Positions 1-8,475 of a DNA stretch of 24,339 nt are shown one piece after another. Location of the stretch: NCBI GenBank assembly GCA_964397015.1, contig CAYNHL010000048.1:1-24339 (forward strand), in the 5' to 3' direction. The DNA is from MADRE2 sp964397015 (lineage in GTDB: Bacteria; Desulfobacterota; Desulfobacteria; Desulfobacterales; Desulfobacteraceae). A program made the translations under genes and the position numbers. Numbering within the stretch: position 1 is the stretch's first letter; every line of letters begins with the position of its first letter. The notes under the pieces are model-generated. The model was not told where the DNA came from. It saw nothing but the letters and a program-made list of their open reading frames with translations, and did not search any database.

Positions 1-36
1 GTGCAAGGTCTCAGGTATCGCGTAGTTTTCATGGGA

Positions 37-2725
37 TTACGACAGGTTTTGCGGAACCTGGACCGTATCGCTCCAGTACCGGTATCCAAGGTAATCCATG
101 CGGAACCGGTAAGACCCGTCGGAAAGACTGAAAGACACCCGGCCGTCGGATCCGGTGACATCATTCACTCCAATGTAAGAACCTGATTCATTGAATACAT
201 GGCATTTCACCCCTTGAACAGGCAGCCCGCTGTCCCGGGTGATATTAAGGTCAAAGGAACCGCCGCCGGCCGATACCCTGACCGGGTGAACCTGGTCAGC
301 TGCCAGGGCTGCATCCTCGCTCCAGAACTGATCGTTCTGGTAGTCGGCACGGAACCGGTAAACGCCTTCAGGCAGGAGGAACGACACGCAGCCTTCCTCG
401 TCTGTCCCTGCTGCAATGCCAAGGTAAGATCCGGCTCCGGTAAAGGCATAGACACGGATTCCTTCCTGTGGAAGGCCGGAGCCTGTGACCGTGATTTGTG
501 CCCCGGCCATGGGAAGATCCACGGACACGTCCTGGCCGGTAACAGGTTCGGACCAGAACTGCTGCTGCAGATAATCGACCCTGAAACAATATGACTGTTG
601 AGGCAGGCTGAAGACAGCCCTGCCATCTTCTCCCGTAACCTCCACAAGGCGCGCATATGCCCCGTCCTCGGTAAAAACATGGACCCGGGCTCCGGCAACA
701 GAAGTCTGTTCATCCTGGAATGCGGCCCAAACCCGGACTGTCGTCTCTTCGTGGGGAATGGCCATTGTCACGGCTGTATCCTCTTCCACCAGGGTTTCAG
801 GAGACCAGAAGGAATATCCCAGGTAATCGAACCTGATCCTGTATCCTCCTTTGGGAACCCTGAAGGTGACCAGGCCTTCTCCATCCGTGAAGTCCGACAG
901 GCCCTGGTATGCTCCGGAATCAGTGAACAGGAGGGCCCTGAGGCCTTCCATGGGCTGATTTTCAGCCTTTTGCACCGTGACACTGAAAAAACCGCCGCCT
1001 GGCCGTATATCTGCCAGGTTGAGTGAACCTGCCGTTATGGTATGCGTTTCGCTCCAGTATGAATGCCCCAGGATGTCGGCCCTGAAGCAGAAGCTCTCGC
1101 CGACCGGCAGCCGGAATAACACGCGGCCGTCCTGGTCCGTTCTTGAGGCAAGGCCCAGGTATGATCCGGATCCGGAAAAAGCAAAGACCTTCACATCCGG
1201 CCAGGGGGCTGCGGGTGTACCCGCTGTCACCTCCATCGACCCATGCTCGATAACAATCCGGGCCGTGCTGTTTTCAGGAACAGACACCGGGTCACTCCAG
1301 AATTGGGAACCAAGATAATCCACCCGGAACCGGAAAGTTCCGTCAGGAAGGTCAAAATCAGCTTTTCCGCTGGTGTCCGTAACTCCCTGGAGACCGGTAT
1401 AAGAACCGCTTTCATTGAAAACAAAGGTTTTTACCCCTGCAAGGGGCTGATCCAGCTCATCGGCGGCCAAGACCTCGAACAAACCTCCGCCCGTACTGAT
1501 GCTGACCGGATGCGCCTGATTTTTCACAAGTGCAATTTCTGAACTCCAGTAGGATTCCTTGAGGTAGTCGGCCCGAAACTGGTATTCACCCTCGCACAGG
1601 CGCAAAACCACATTTCCTTCGTCATCGGTAACACCGTGGACACCCACGTAGGATCCATCTGCAGTGAAGGCATACACCCTGACCCCGGGCCTGGGTACGC
1701 CCGCGCCGATGACCGTAATCTGTGCATCTGCCATGGGTATGTCCACAGACACATCTTCCCATACAAAGGGCTCGGACCAGTAATGCTGCCGCAGATAGGA
1801 TGCCCTGACAAGGTAAGGCTGCTGCGGCAGGTCAAAAGTTACCAGGCCGTTGACATCCGTTGTTTCATACCGGCTCACGTAATTTCCCGCCTCGTTGAAC
1901 AGATGGACCCGTATTCCCTGGATGGGGCTGACCTCCTCCCAAAAGGCCTCCCGGATCTCCATGGCAACGCTTTGATGAGGGATAGCGAGATTTACAGCGA
2001 CATCTTCCTGAACCAGGACATCATCGCTCCAGAACCTGTAACCAAGGTAATCGGCCCGGGCCCTGTATGATCCTTGTGAAACGTCGAACACTGTCAAGCC
2101 TGCTTCATCGGTGGTTTCGTACCGGCCTATGTAATTTCCCTGCTCGTTGAACAAATAGACCCGTATTCCCTGGATGGGGCTGTCCTGGTCTTTTTCAACC
2201 CTTACCTGGAGACTGCCTCCGCCGGTGCTGACTGGCACGTGATGGATCTGGCCTCCGGTAATGAACTGGGTATCACTCCAGTATTGACTGCCCATGACAT
2301 CCGCCCTGAACCTGACCTCCAGGTCAACCGGCACCCTGAAAATCACTGTCCCGTTTTCATCCGTGGTGCCGCGCAGGCCAAGATAAACGCCGTCACCTGA
2401 AAACAAATAGACTTTTACACCTATGGCAGGCCCTTCGGCCATGTCGACTTGGATATGCACCTCTGCCTCCTGGATCACAACATCTACCCCGCCGGTTTCC
2501 AGAAAAGAGAATCCATCGCTCCAGAAGTGTGATTTCAGGTAGTTGGCCCTTACCTTGTATTCTCCGGGTCCAAAATCCAGAGGGTTGAAAAAAACCTCCC
2601 CGTTTTCGCTGGTGACGGCAGAAGCACCGGTATAAGCGCCGGACAGGGTAAAAAGGTATACCCTCACGCCTGAAAGGCCCAGGCCCGAGTCTGTCAGAAC
2701 CCGGATCCTGAAATCCTGCCTGACT
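37..2725 (-). repeat. Eleven tandem ~81-residue protein repeats with a duplicated five-repeat block
   Basis: Each unit follows a pattern of GVRVYLF, G.Y.G, TD..G.V.F.LP.G.Y.FR.DYLG, then [FY]WS. They resemble carboxypeptidase-regulatory-like or other beta-sandwich modules that sit between larger domains. Linker sequences sort them into types in the order B, A-B-C-D-B, A-B-C-D-B. Repeats 2-6 (about 1250-2470) match repeats 7-11 (about 37-1250) pairwise. Examples: LPQQ.Y...YL.Q..WSEP and DVSVD.PMA.AQITV in repeats 4 and 9; AIPH linkers after 3 and 8; VFNESGSY in 6 and 11. The DNA copies are diverged, so the duplication is not recent. Confidence 0.9.
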
Positions 2726-5700
2726 TCATATGACAGGCCGGTTGCACCGCTCATGTTCCCGGCCCTGTCAACGGCAAGATATTTCAGGGCTGTGGTTTCA
2801 TGTATGGGTATGGGCTGTTCATACTTTGGAGAATCAGGATCAGGTTCACTGCCATCCAGTGTATAATGAATGACTGCCTCTTCATCCGGCACCAGCACAA
2901 CGTTCACGGGTCCGTTATAGACACCGGAGCCGGGATGGGCAGTAACCAGGGGCGGGACACGGTCAATGGAAACCCTGCCCGGCGCATAGTCTGACGTATT
3001 TCCGGCCTGGCTTCCGATCACCCCGTAAACATGGTATGTTCCATCCGGCAGGCCGGAAAGATCCCATTCAAAACTGCCGGTTCCGTTTTCTTGCGGCAGG
3101 ATATCTTCTGCAATCAAAGTTCCGTCCCAGCCCTGGCCGTCTGTATCATAATACAAAGAAATCCGTGCATCCCCGGCTGGGTCACAAGCCTCCCAGGCCA
3201 CCTTGAGAAAAGTGCCGGCATTCAGGATATCCCGGTCCGGGGTCATCAGGCTGATGCCGGGGGGATCAAATCCGGACGGGGTTTTGACAAAGAAAGGCAC
3301 TGCCTGGCTCCACGGGCCGGCCTCCGGGTTGTCATCAACAGCCCTTGCCCGCCAGTAATACCTGCGGACATCCTCCAACGGTACGGCAGGAGACCAGGAT
3401 GTCCCGGAGGACTGGCCCTCTTCGACAAGATCGTTAAGTTCAGAATCCCTGTATATCTCGTATTGGAAAGAAAGCTGTTCAGGGTTTGCACAAGGCAATG
3501 GATTGACTGCTATTTCCGGGATCAGGGCCCTGGTCCATGCTCCTGTGCCCGGATTTTTGGGCAGCGGGGCAGGAGGAGGTCCGCCGGCCGTATTCACAAA
3601 AAAGCGGCCCCTGGCCCATGGGCTGTCCACGGCACCGTCAGAGACCCTGGCCCGCCAGTAATACCAGGTTCTATCCTCCAGGCCGTCCACGTGCCAGGAG
3701 GTTGTTTGCGGACCTGCAGCCAGTTGCGAAGAAACCTGCTTTGCCGGACTGTCAAAGGTCGAAACCCTGTCCAGCTCGAACAGACAGGTAAGCTGTCCCC
3801 CTGCCGGAGCTGGACCATGGGATACAAGAAGGTCCTGGGATGTCATGGTCACGTGGGCACCAGGGTCCGGAGAGACCGGCACCGGTGAATCCGGTGCAAT
3901 GGCGGCCGTGTTGACCGTAAAAGAACCGATCCCTGTTTCCGTAACCGCTCCATAGGGAGCCATGGCCAGGGCCTTCCAGAAATATGTCTGGTTCTCCTCC
4001 AGGGCCGCATCCACGGTCCAGGCGGTAAACCCGTCAGGCCCCTGAGGAACGGGTCCGCTGGTTGCCTTCAGAACAGAGGCAGCGGCATCTTCATAAACTT
4101 CAAAAACATATACCAAAGGATCCTTGTCCGGATCACGGCTGTTGGTCACCTCCAGAACCGGTGTGCGCAGCCCGACCTGCCGGCCGTCCAGCGGCCGGCT
4201 CAGGTAGAATGCACCGGGCGGGTCGTCTGCCGTGTTTACGAAAAACGAACCATAAGTCCATAAAGTATGATTGTTTCCTTCCGTGGCGCGAACCCGCCAG
4301 TAATACCGGGTGTTGTCATTGAGCGGGACCGGAACCTGCCACTGAGTTGTTTCTCCCGGATCTGCCTCGAGATCGGATATGCCGGTGACATAACCGGTCA
4401 TCTCCCTGTCTGAATAAAGTTCAAATGTATAGAAAACCGATCCGGCGGCAGGATGTATGCTGTTTCTTACCACGAGCCCGGGCTGGGTTGATTCTGTTTT
4501 TCCGCCTTTGGCAGGAGACAGGATCACGGGCATGCCCGGAACCAGGTCGGGCTGGACAGGATCTGTGCTGTTCAGGAATTCGTCCAGATCAGATATGCCG
4601 TCGTTGTCATAGTCCCCGGTGCCGTCCCGGTCCAGATTGCCGAAATGATTAAGCTCCCATTCGTCATCTATACCGTCTTCATCTGAATCATTGGCCCCGA
4701 TCACGGTAATGACTGCCTGCCGGACAGCCTGGTGAGGACCGAGAGCTGCCGTGTAAACAATGGTATAAACGCCGGCCTGCCCTGAAGCAGGAACCCAGTC
4801 AAAGATACCCGACCCGTCCCCCTGGTCCGTAAAAGTGGCCAGGGCCGGCAGCGGGGCTGCTGTCAAGGTTGGAACGGCTGTGCCAGGCCCGGTTGCCTCC
4901 ACCAGGAAGGAAATCCGGGTTCCCTCCTGCACTGTCCGGTCCGGAATGAACTGGAGCACCGGTTCCTGGCTCACAGGCGGCTCTTCGAACACCACCGTAT
5001 ACTGGCCCGGCGTGTTGGCATCAAAAAGATTGATCCAGTAATCCCAGCCCTGGTCTTTACGTGTTTTTGAGAGCCAGGCATTTTCCGGCCGGATGCGCTT
5101 GCCGTCCGAGCGCAAAACCTCCTTCAAGACCTTCTGCCCGGAGCGAGGGTCACTCTTCCTGGCAAAAACGAACCCGCCCGTGACCGGCACGGACCAGGTG
5201 TAATCAACCCCGGAACCGCTCAAAACGGACAGATCGGACTGATCGGTCACCTCAGTGTCAATGCCTTCTGATTCAAATACCCGCAGTACTCCCCCGTCCA
5301 GAGCCAGAAAGTCCCTGGCACTGTCCCGGCCCGGAACATCCACCAGCACGTCCCTTACCAGAAAACGGGTGTTGATTTCTTCGATCAGTGATGTCAACTG
5401 CCCCCCGAGTTCATTGGAATGCGTATAGTAAGCTGTAAATTCCGTGAACTGGCCTGACAGGGAACAGGTCATGATCCAGCGGGCCGTGGTTGCCGTTCCC
5501 GGTTCCAGGTCCCCGAAATCAGCCAGCAGGGTTTCTTCGGCAGGGGCACCGTTTACTTCGCAGGCCTCTATATTGAAGCCGATTAGAAGGCCAAGGTCAT
5601 TGGACAGGATTTTGGGCTGGGCAGACTCAATCTTCATGTTCCGCGCCGTTCCTGCCCCGGTATTTTGAAGCCGAAGCCCCAGGGAAAAAGGAACTACAGG

Positions 5701-6303
5701 TTCAATCGCCGAAGTAAACGGATCATCGCCAAAGACATCTTCCGGGATAAAATAATCCAGCACCAGCACCGGCAGGGGTTTGACAAAGATATGATCAGGC
5801 GTTACCTCTACGGAATAATCTTCTCCGCCGATTTTATAGTTCAAAGTGGCGCCTGTATAATACAGTTTTCCCTGGGGAATCCCGGCTGCCGCGTTCCTAA
5901 GCGGGATAATCAGCCAGTGAATGTCTGCAACTGTCGAGGGCTGGACAACACCGCTTCCATCTACATTCTGGATATTATCCAGGGTGTCGACCCGGATAAA
6001 GAACCGCACATCCGGATCGGCATCGTCGGGATTGGAGCTGGCCTTTACCACAGCGCCCTCGGCATCGGTAAACCGGACGACTACACCCACATCTGTCAAA
6101 GTGGTATGGGTGAGCCCGTTGGTGATACGCATATGGGCATCAAACGCCTGACGTTCCAGGGTAAGTTCCTGTCGGATCTCCAGTTTGACTGTGGCGCACA
6201 AAGCGGCCTGAGCCCGGGCAAAGCATGGAAAAAATGCCATGATAACCAAAAACAGGGCGATTCCGGACAGGAATCCCCTGGTGACGTGCCTGTGACCATC
6301 CAT
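37..6303 (-). CDS. Giant exported modular repeat protein (Ig-like, TSP3, FN3-like, chitobiase-like and 11 C-terminal repeats)
   Basis: Encodes 2088 residues. AGGAGG lies 6 nt before the ATG, and the N-terminus is a clear signal peptide (hydrophobic core ending at ARAQA), so the protein is exported. Visible in order: an unassigned N-terminal beta-rich region (to ~440); a putative-Ig domain (~447-536); an Asp-rich calcium-binding thrombospondin type-3-like stretch (DSDEDGIDDEWE to STDP, ~537-583); four ~105-residue fibronectin-III-like units, each with a YYWRxRA or related strand (~590-1012); another Ig-like unit (~1013-1110); a chitobiase C-terminal-like domain with IHYTLDGSEP (~1114-1192); then eleven ~81-residue repeats ending in [FY]WS. 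No catalytic domain, sortase, autotransporter or other C-terminal sorting signal is seen. It is last in the operon, 65 nt after the transglutaminase gene. A structural or adhesive surface role is inferred. The stop falls just where another repeat would begin. Confidence 0.9.
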   Translation of the reverse strand: MDGHRHVTRGFLSGIALFLVIMAFFPCFARAQAALCATVKLEIRQELTLERQAFDAHMRITNGLTHTTLTDVGVVVRFTDAEGAVVKASSNPDDADPDVRFFIRVDTLDNIQNVDGSGVVQPSTVADIHWLIIPLRNAAAGIPQGKLYYTGATLNYKIGGEDYSVEVTPDHIFVKPLPVLVLDYFIPEDVFGDDPFTSAIEPVVPFSLGLRLQNTGAGTARNMKIESAQPKILSNDLGLLIGFNIEACEVNGAPAEETLLADFGDLEPGTATTARWIMTCSLSGQFTEFTAYYTHSNELGGQLTSLIEEINTRFLVRDVLVDVPGRDSARDFLALDGGVLRVFESEGIDTEVTDQSDLSVLSGSGVDYTWSVPVTGGFVFARKSDPRSGQKVLKEVLRSDGKRIRPENAWLSKTRKDQGWDYWINLFDANTPGQYTVVFEEPPVSQEPVLQFIPDRTVQEGTRISFLVEATGPGTAVPTLTAAPLPALATFTDQGDGSGIFDWVPASGQAGVYTIVYTAALGPHQAVRQAVITVIGANDSDEDGIDDEWELNHFGNLDRDGTGDYDNDGISDLDEFLNSTDPVQPDLVPGMPVILSPAKGGKTESTQPGLVVRNSIHPAAGSVFYTFELYSDREMTGYVTGISDLEADPGETTQWQVPVPLNDNTRYYWRVRATEGNNHTLWTYGSFFVNTADDPPGAFYLSRPLDGRQVGLRTPVLEVTNSRDPDKDPLVYVFEVYEDAAASVLKATSGPVPQGPDGFTAWTVDAALEENQTYFWKALAMAPYGAVTETGIGSFTVNTAAIAPDSPVPVSPDPGAHVTMTSQDLLVSHGPAPAGGQLTCLFELDRVSTFDSPAKQVSSQLAAGPQTTSWHVDGLEDRTWYYWRARVSDGAVDSPWARGRFFVNTAGGPPPAPLPKNPGTGAWTRALIPEIAVNPLPCANPEQLSFQYEIYRDSELNDLVEEGQSSGTSWSPAVPLEDVRRYYWRARAVDDNPEAGPWSQAVPFFVKTPSGFDPPGISLMTPDRDILNAGTFLKVAWEACDPAGDARISLYYDTDGQGWDGTLIAEDILPQENGTGSFEWDLSGLPDGTYHVYGVIGSQAGNTSDYAPGRVSIDRVPPLVTAHPGSGVYNGPVNVVLVPDEEAVIHYTLDGSEPDPDSPKYEQPIPIHETTALKYLAVDRAGNMSGATGLSYEVRQDFRIRVLTDSGLGLSGVRVYLFTLSGAYTGASAVTSENGEVFFNPLDFGPGEYKVRANYLKSHFWSDGFSFLETGGVDVVIQEAEVHIQVDMAEGPAIGVKVYLFSGDGVYLGLRGTTDENGTVIFRVPVDLEVRFRADVMGSQYWSDTQFITGGQIHHVPVSTGGGSLQVRVEKDQDSPIQGIRVYLFNEQGNYIGRYETTDEAGLTVFDVSQGSYRARADYLGYRFWSDDVLVQEDVAVNLAIPHQSVAMEIREAFWEEVSPIQGIRVHLFNEAGNYVSRYETTDVNGLVTFDLPQQPYLVRASYLRQHYWSEPFVWEDVSVDIPMADAQITVIGAGVPRPGVRVYAFTADGSYVGVHGVTDDEGNVVLRLCEGEYQFRADYLKESYWSSEIALVKNQAHPVSISTGGGLFEVLAADELDQPLAGVKTFVFNESGSYTGLQGVTDTSGKADFDLPDGTFRFRVDYLGSQFWSDPVSVPENSTARIVIEHGSMEVTAGTPAAPWPDVKVFAFSGSGSYLGLASRTDQDGRVLFRLPVGESFCFRADILGHSYWSETHTITAGSLNLADIRPGGGFFSVTVQKAENQPMEGLRALLFTDSGAYQGLSDFTDGEGLVTFRVPKGGYRIRFDYLGYSFWSPETLVEEDTAVTMAIPHEETTVRVWAAFQDEQTSVAGARVHVFTEDGAYARLVEVTGEDGRAVFSLPQQSYCFRVDYLQQQFWSEPVTGQDVSVDLPMAGAQITVTGSGLPQEGIRVYAFTGAGSYLGIAAGTDEEGCVSFLLPEGVYRFRADYQNDQFWSEDAALAADQVHPVRVSAGGGSFDLNITRDSGLPVQGVKCHVFNESGSYIGVNDVTGSDGRVSFSLSDGSYRFRMDYLGYRYWSDTVQVPQNLS

Positions 6304-6368
6304 CGATATCCTCCTGCCGGCTTAATGCATATGCCGGACTGCCTCATTTTGAGTCGGATTCATTGACA

Positions 6369-7277
6369 TCAGGGTTTCATCTGTGCATGAAGCCCCTCTC
6401 CCATGACTTTAAAAAACTGCTTTCCCAGAATTTGATCCCGGTTTTCAACTGCACCGATCCGGTGAAATGCAATATAGTGAGCTGATGTATCCATAAAAGC
6501 CTTTGCCTGGGGATCTGCTGTCTGCCAATACCGGCCGTCAAAGAATTCAGCCCAGTTATGGTAGCCGGAGGGCTTCAGAACACTGCTTTCCTTGACCACA
6601 AACCCGCCTGTTCCCCTTGCAGGGGTTCCGGCAGCCCGGCACAGGGCTGTAAAAAGATACATGACCTCCGTGCAGTCACCCTGTCCCTGTTTGAGAGTAT
6701 AAAGAGCACCACGAATATTTTTGACATACCCGGTATGGTTGATCCGGCTCGATACCCAGTCAAACACCTGCTCAGCCGTGCGGACTGGGTCGGGGCCGCT
6801 GAGCTGCCGGGCAAGATCACTGATATCAGGATGGTCGGACTCACAATATCTTTCAGCCCCTAAAAATTTATCGGTATCCGTTCCTGTTTCAGGAACAGGG
6901 TTGCCTGAAAGCAGAAGGTCGGCCCCTATACGGATCACCTTTGCTCCCCTTGGGGGCATTTCCTGAAAACTGAACCGTAGGATCCGGTTTCCCAGGCTGT
7001 CTTTTGTGATCTCAAAAGGGTGTGAAGCTTGAATTTGATCACATTTGTACACCGAAGTTTGCTCCAGGGGGGCAAATGTCCAGAATTCCACATCCCTGGC
7101 CGGATACCCGGTCCGGTTCTCGATGGTGAATGCGTATTCAATCCGCCTTGGAATAAGATATCGATCAGGTTCAAAGACCGGCTTTTTCATGACTGTCCAG
7201 GCGATTATCAAACCTGTCGCAATCATGGCGCACCCAACGATTGTATATATATGTTTTTTATACCCGGACAATTTCAC
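6369..7277 (-). CDS. Membrane-anchored transglutaminase-like enzyme
   Basis: Encodes 302 residues from a GTG start that shares one base with the stop of the upstream rhodanese gene (TAGTG), with GGGGA 6 nt before it. A longer ATG start at 7319 or 7418 is possible but would lie deep inside the upstream gene. An N-terminal hydrophobic segment (IYTIVGCAMIATGLIIAW) acts as a membrane anchor, placing the rest outside the cytoplasm. The transglutaminase core is complete: Cys202 in QGDCTEV, His240 in YHNWAEFF and Asp255 in TADPQA. This is the catalytic triad of the bacterial transglutaminase/protease fold, which can crosslink Gln-Lys pairs or cleave peptide bonds. Which reaction it performs cannot be read from sequence. 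The giant repeat protein encoded immediately downstream is the obvious candidate substrate, by inference from the operon. Confidence 0.87.
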   Translation of the reverse strand: MKLSGYKKHIYTIVGCAMIATGLIIAWTVMKKPVFEPDRYLIPRRIEYAFTIENRTGYPARDVEFWTFAPLEQTSVYKCDQIQASHPFEITKDSLGNRILRFSFQEMPPRGAKVIRIGADLLLSGNPVPETGTDTDKFLGAERYCESDHPDISDLARQLSGPDPVRTAEQVFDWVSSRINHTGYVKNIRGALYTLKQGQGDCTEVMYLFTALCRAAGTPARGTGGFVVKESSVLKPSGYHNWAEFFDGRYWQTADPQAKAFMDTSAHYIAFHRIGAVENRDQILGKQFFKVMGEGLHAQMKP

Positions 7278-8146
7278 TACAGGTCCCCGGAGGACAGGTT
7301 CGAGGGACAGGCCGGGCATTCTTTTGTACGCCTGATCCTCTGTCCGGAAGGTGCCTGCATCTGCCGGACATCTGCCAGGAATTGACGGTAGCCTTCGAGG
7401 CCGCCCTCGAGAAACCATGCCCAGGGAAAGCGGGTTCGGCTTATATGATATGCCAGATCGTCATACCGGGAACCGTCCCCGGTAAACACCAGTATCCTCA
7501 GAAAAGGAGACTCCCCCCGCTCCCGGACCGCTGTCTCGTAGCGGCTGACAAAAATATCCTGATCCGGCCCCAAAGGAATGTGGACCGCATCAAAAAAAGA
7601 ACCGGTTCTTTCAAAAGACTCAACCGGGCTCAGATCCAGTACCAGCCATTCCAAGGCATCTTTTGCTGCAAAAAAATCCCCTGGAGAAATGATGCCCAGT
7701 TTCTGCCGACAGGCAATATCCCCTTCCGCCTTTCCCCCTTTATGGATCCAGTACCAAAGCCCCCCGTTCAAAACAGAAACCCGGAACCCGGAATCCCTCA
7801 GTTGCCGGCAGGCCTCTTCCATGGCCATGTCTTCATATCCTTTACCCAAAAGCACGATCTTCCTTTCTTTTAAAAACCTGCGGGTTTTGACAGCGAACAA
7901 AGGAATATTGAGAGAACCCGGAATCCGGAAAGCCTCATATTCTTCCGGCGGCCGCACATCCACCAGCACAGGAGGTTGATCTCCTTCAAGCCGGTGCAGA
8001 ACATCGGCCACAGGGACCAGGCAGCCGTCCGGACCCTTTGAAAGGACAGTGCCAGAAGACGCCTCCACGGCCCACAAGCAGACTGCCGGAAAAAAAAGAC
8101 ACCCTGCCAGAAATACTATAACTGTCCATTTTGATTTATTCATCAT
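7277..8146 (-). CDS. Exported tandem rhodanese-domain protein lacking both catalytic cysteines
   Basis: Encodes 289 residues with an N-terminal signal peptide (hydrophobic core VIVFLAGCLFFPAVCLWA). Two rhodanese folds follow. The first (~35-140) has LVDVRPPEEYEAFRIPGS and the closing LNGGLWYWI; the second (~150-265) has VLDLSPVESFE, DAVHIPLG and FLEGGLEGYRQF. In an active rhodanese a cysteine starts the loop after the fourth strand. Here the first domain reads IVLLGKGYED and the second ILVFTGDGSR, so glycine and threonine occupy the catalytic position. Sulfur transfer by the usual persulfide is therefore unlikely, and a binding or scaffold role is more plausible. It is the first gene of the operon; its stop codon overlaps the start of the transglutaminase gene. 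The Shine-Dalgarno is weak (GAGCA). Confidence 0.87.
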   Translation of the reverse strand: MMNKSKWTVIVFLAGCLFFPAVCLWAVEASSGTVLSKGPDGCLVPVADVLHRLEGDQPPVLVDVRPPEEYEAFRIPGSLNIPLFAVKTRRFLKERKIVLLGKGYEDMAMEEACRQLRDSGFRVSVLNGGLWYWIHKGGKAEGDIACRQKLGIISPGDFFAAKDALEWLVLDLSPVESFERTGSFFDAVHIPLGPDQDIFVSRYETAVRERGESPFLRILVFTGDGSRYDDLAYHISRTRFPWAWFLEGGLEGYRQFLADVRQMQAPSGQRIRRTKECPACPSNLSSGDL

Positions 8147-8221
8147 TGCATTGCTCTGTATCGGTGAAACTTGCCGGACAGCATCTTGAGAATTCAGAAA
8201 TAAGCCATCCGGGCTTAATTA

Positions 8222-8250
8222 TTGCCTTGAAGCAAGGCAAACTTTTTTTT
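8222..8250 (+). terminator. Rho-independent terminator-like hairpin facing right
   Basis: A perfect 8-bp stem (TTGCCTTG, loop AAG, CAAGGCAA) is followed by AC and eight Ts on the plus strand, a textbook intrinsic terminator. No plus-strand gene lies upstream of it in this window. It may block antisense transcription through the leader, be left from a lost gene, or work as a structural hairpin in the minus-strand leader, where it has no T tract after it. Confidence 0.55.
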
Positions 8251-8291
8251 GGATGAGCCAGAAAAAGCAGTTCCTGCTCTCTGCTATAGCT

Positions 8292-8320
8292 CTCATATTA
8301 AGAGATTTTTGAATTGTCAA
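8292..8320 (-). promoter_or_regulatory. Sigma70-type promoter of the rhodanese-transglutaminase-giant protein operon
   Basis: On the minus strand a perfect -35 TTGACA (8320-8315) is followed, after exactly 17 nt, by TATGAG (8297-8292), matching the -10 consensus at 4 of 6 positions. Transcription would start near 8285 and leave a leader of about 140 nt before the ATG at 8146. Confidence 0.6.
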
Positions 8321-8475
8321 GGAAAATATAAAAATAATTAAGTAATTTTTCCCGCTTTAGGATTGAATGGTAAAACGTGTGGACCTGTTTTACTGTTTGC
8401 TGTAAAATTAACTTTAAAAAAGGCTGGCAATACTTCAGGATGATAAAAAGGGCCGATACGGTCAGTGAGCTGAAC

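Larger units (their letters stand above)
8147..8475. other. Intergenic leader and divergent spacer rich in hairpins
   Basis: No gene is supported here. It holds the promoter of the rhodanese operon at its centre and a ~140-nt untranslated leader to its left. The leader contains two perfect stems: TAAGCC/GGCTTA around 8204-8220, and TTGCCTTG/CAAGGCAA at 8222-8240. A weaker AGCAG/CTGCT stem (about 8267-8279) is followed on the minus strand by five Ts. To the right of the promoter (8321-8475) the DNA is AT-rich and leads to the hydrolase remnant. I could not match the leader to any riboswitch family I know. Confidence 0.5.

Noticed and set aside
37..2725. CRISPR-like spaced repeats
   Set aside because: Similar DNA words recur about every 240 bp, but they are diverged coding repeats in one open frame, not short identical repeats with unique spacers.
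3031..3888. A 285-codon open frame on the plus strand
   Set aside because: It lies wholly antisense to the giant protein gene, has low-complexity Gly/Arg/Pro composition and no ribosome site. It is a shadow of a repetitive, GC-biased gene.
7278..7418. Longer start for the transglutaminase gene
   Set aside because: It would lie inside the rhodanese gene and add a charged, Pro/Arg-rich stretch before the membrane anchor. The GTG at 7277 has a ribosome site and an exact stop/start overlap.
8147..8290. A cyclic-di-GMP (GEMM) or other known riboswitch in the leader
   Set aside because: I could not find the conserved GEMM core or the key words of other riboswitches; only simple hairpins are visible.
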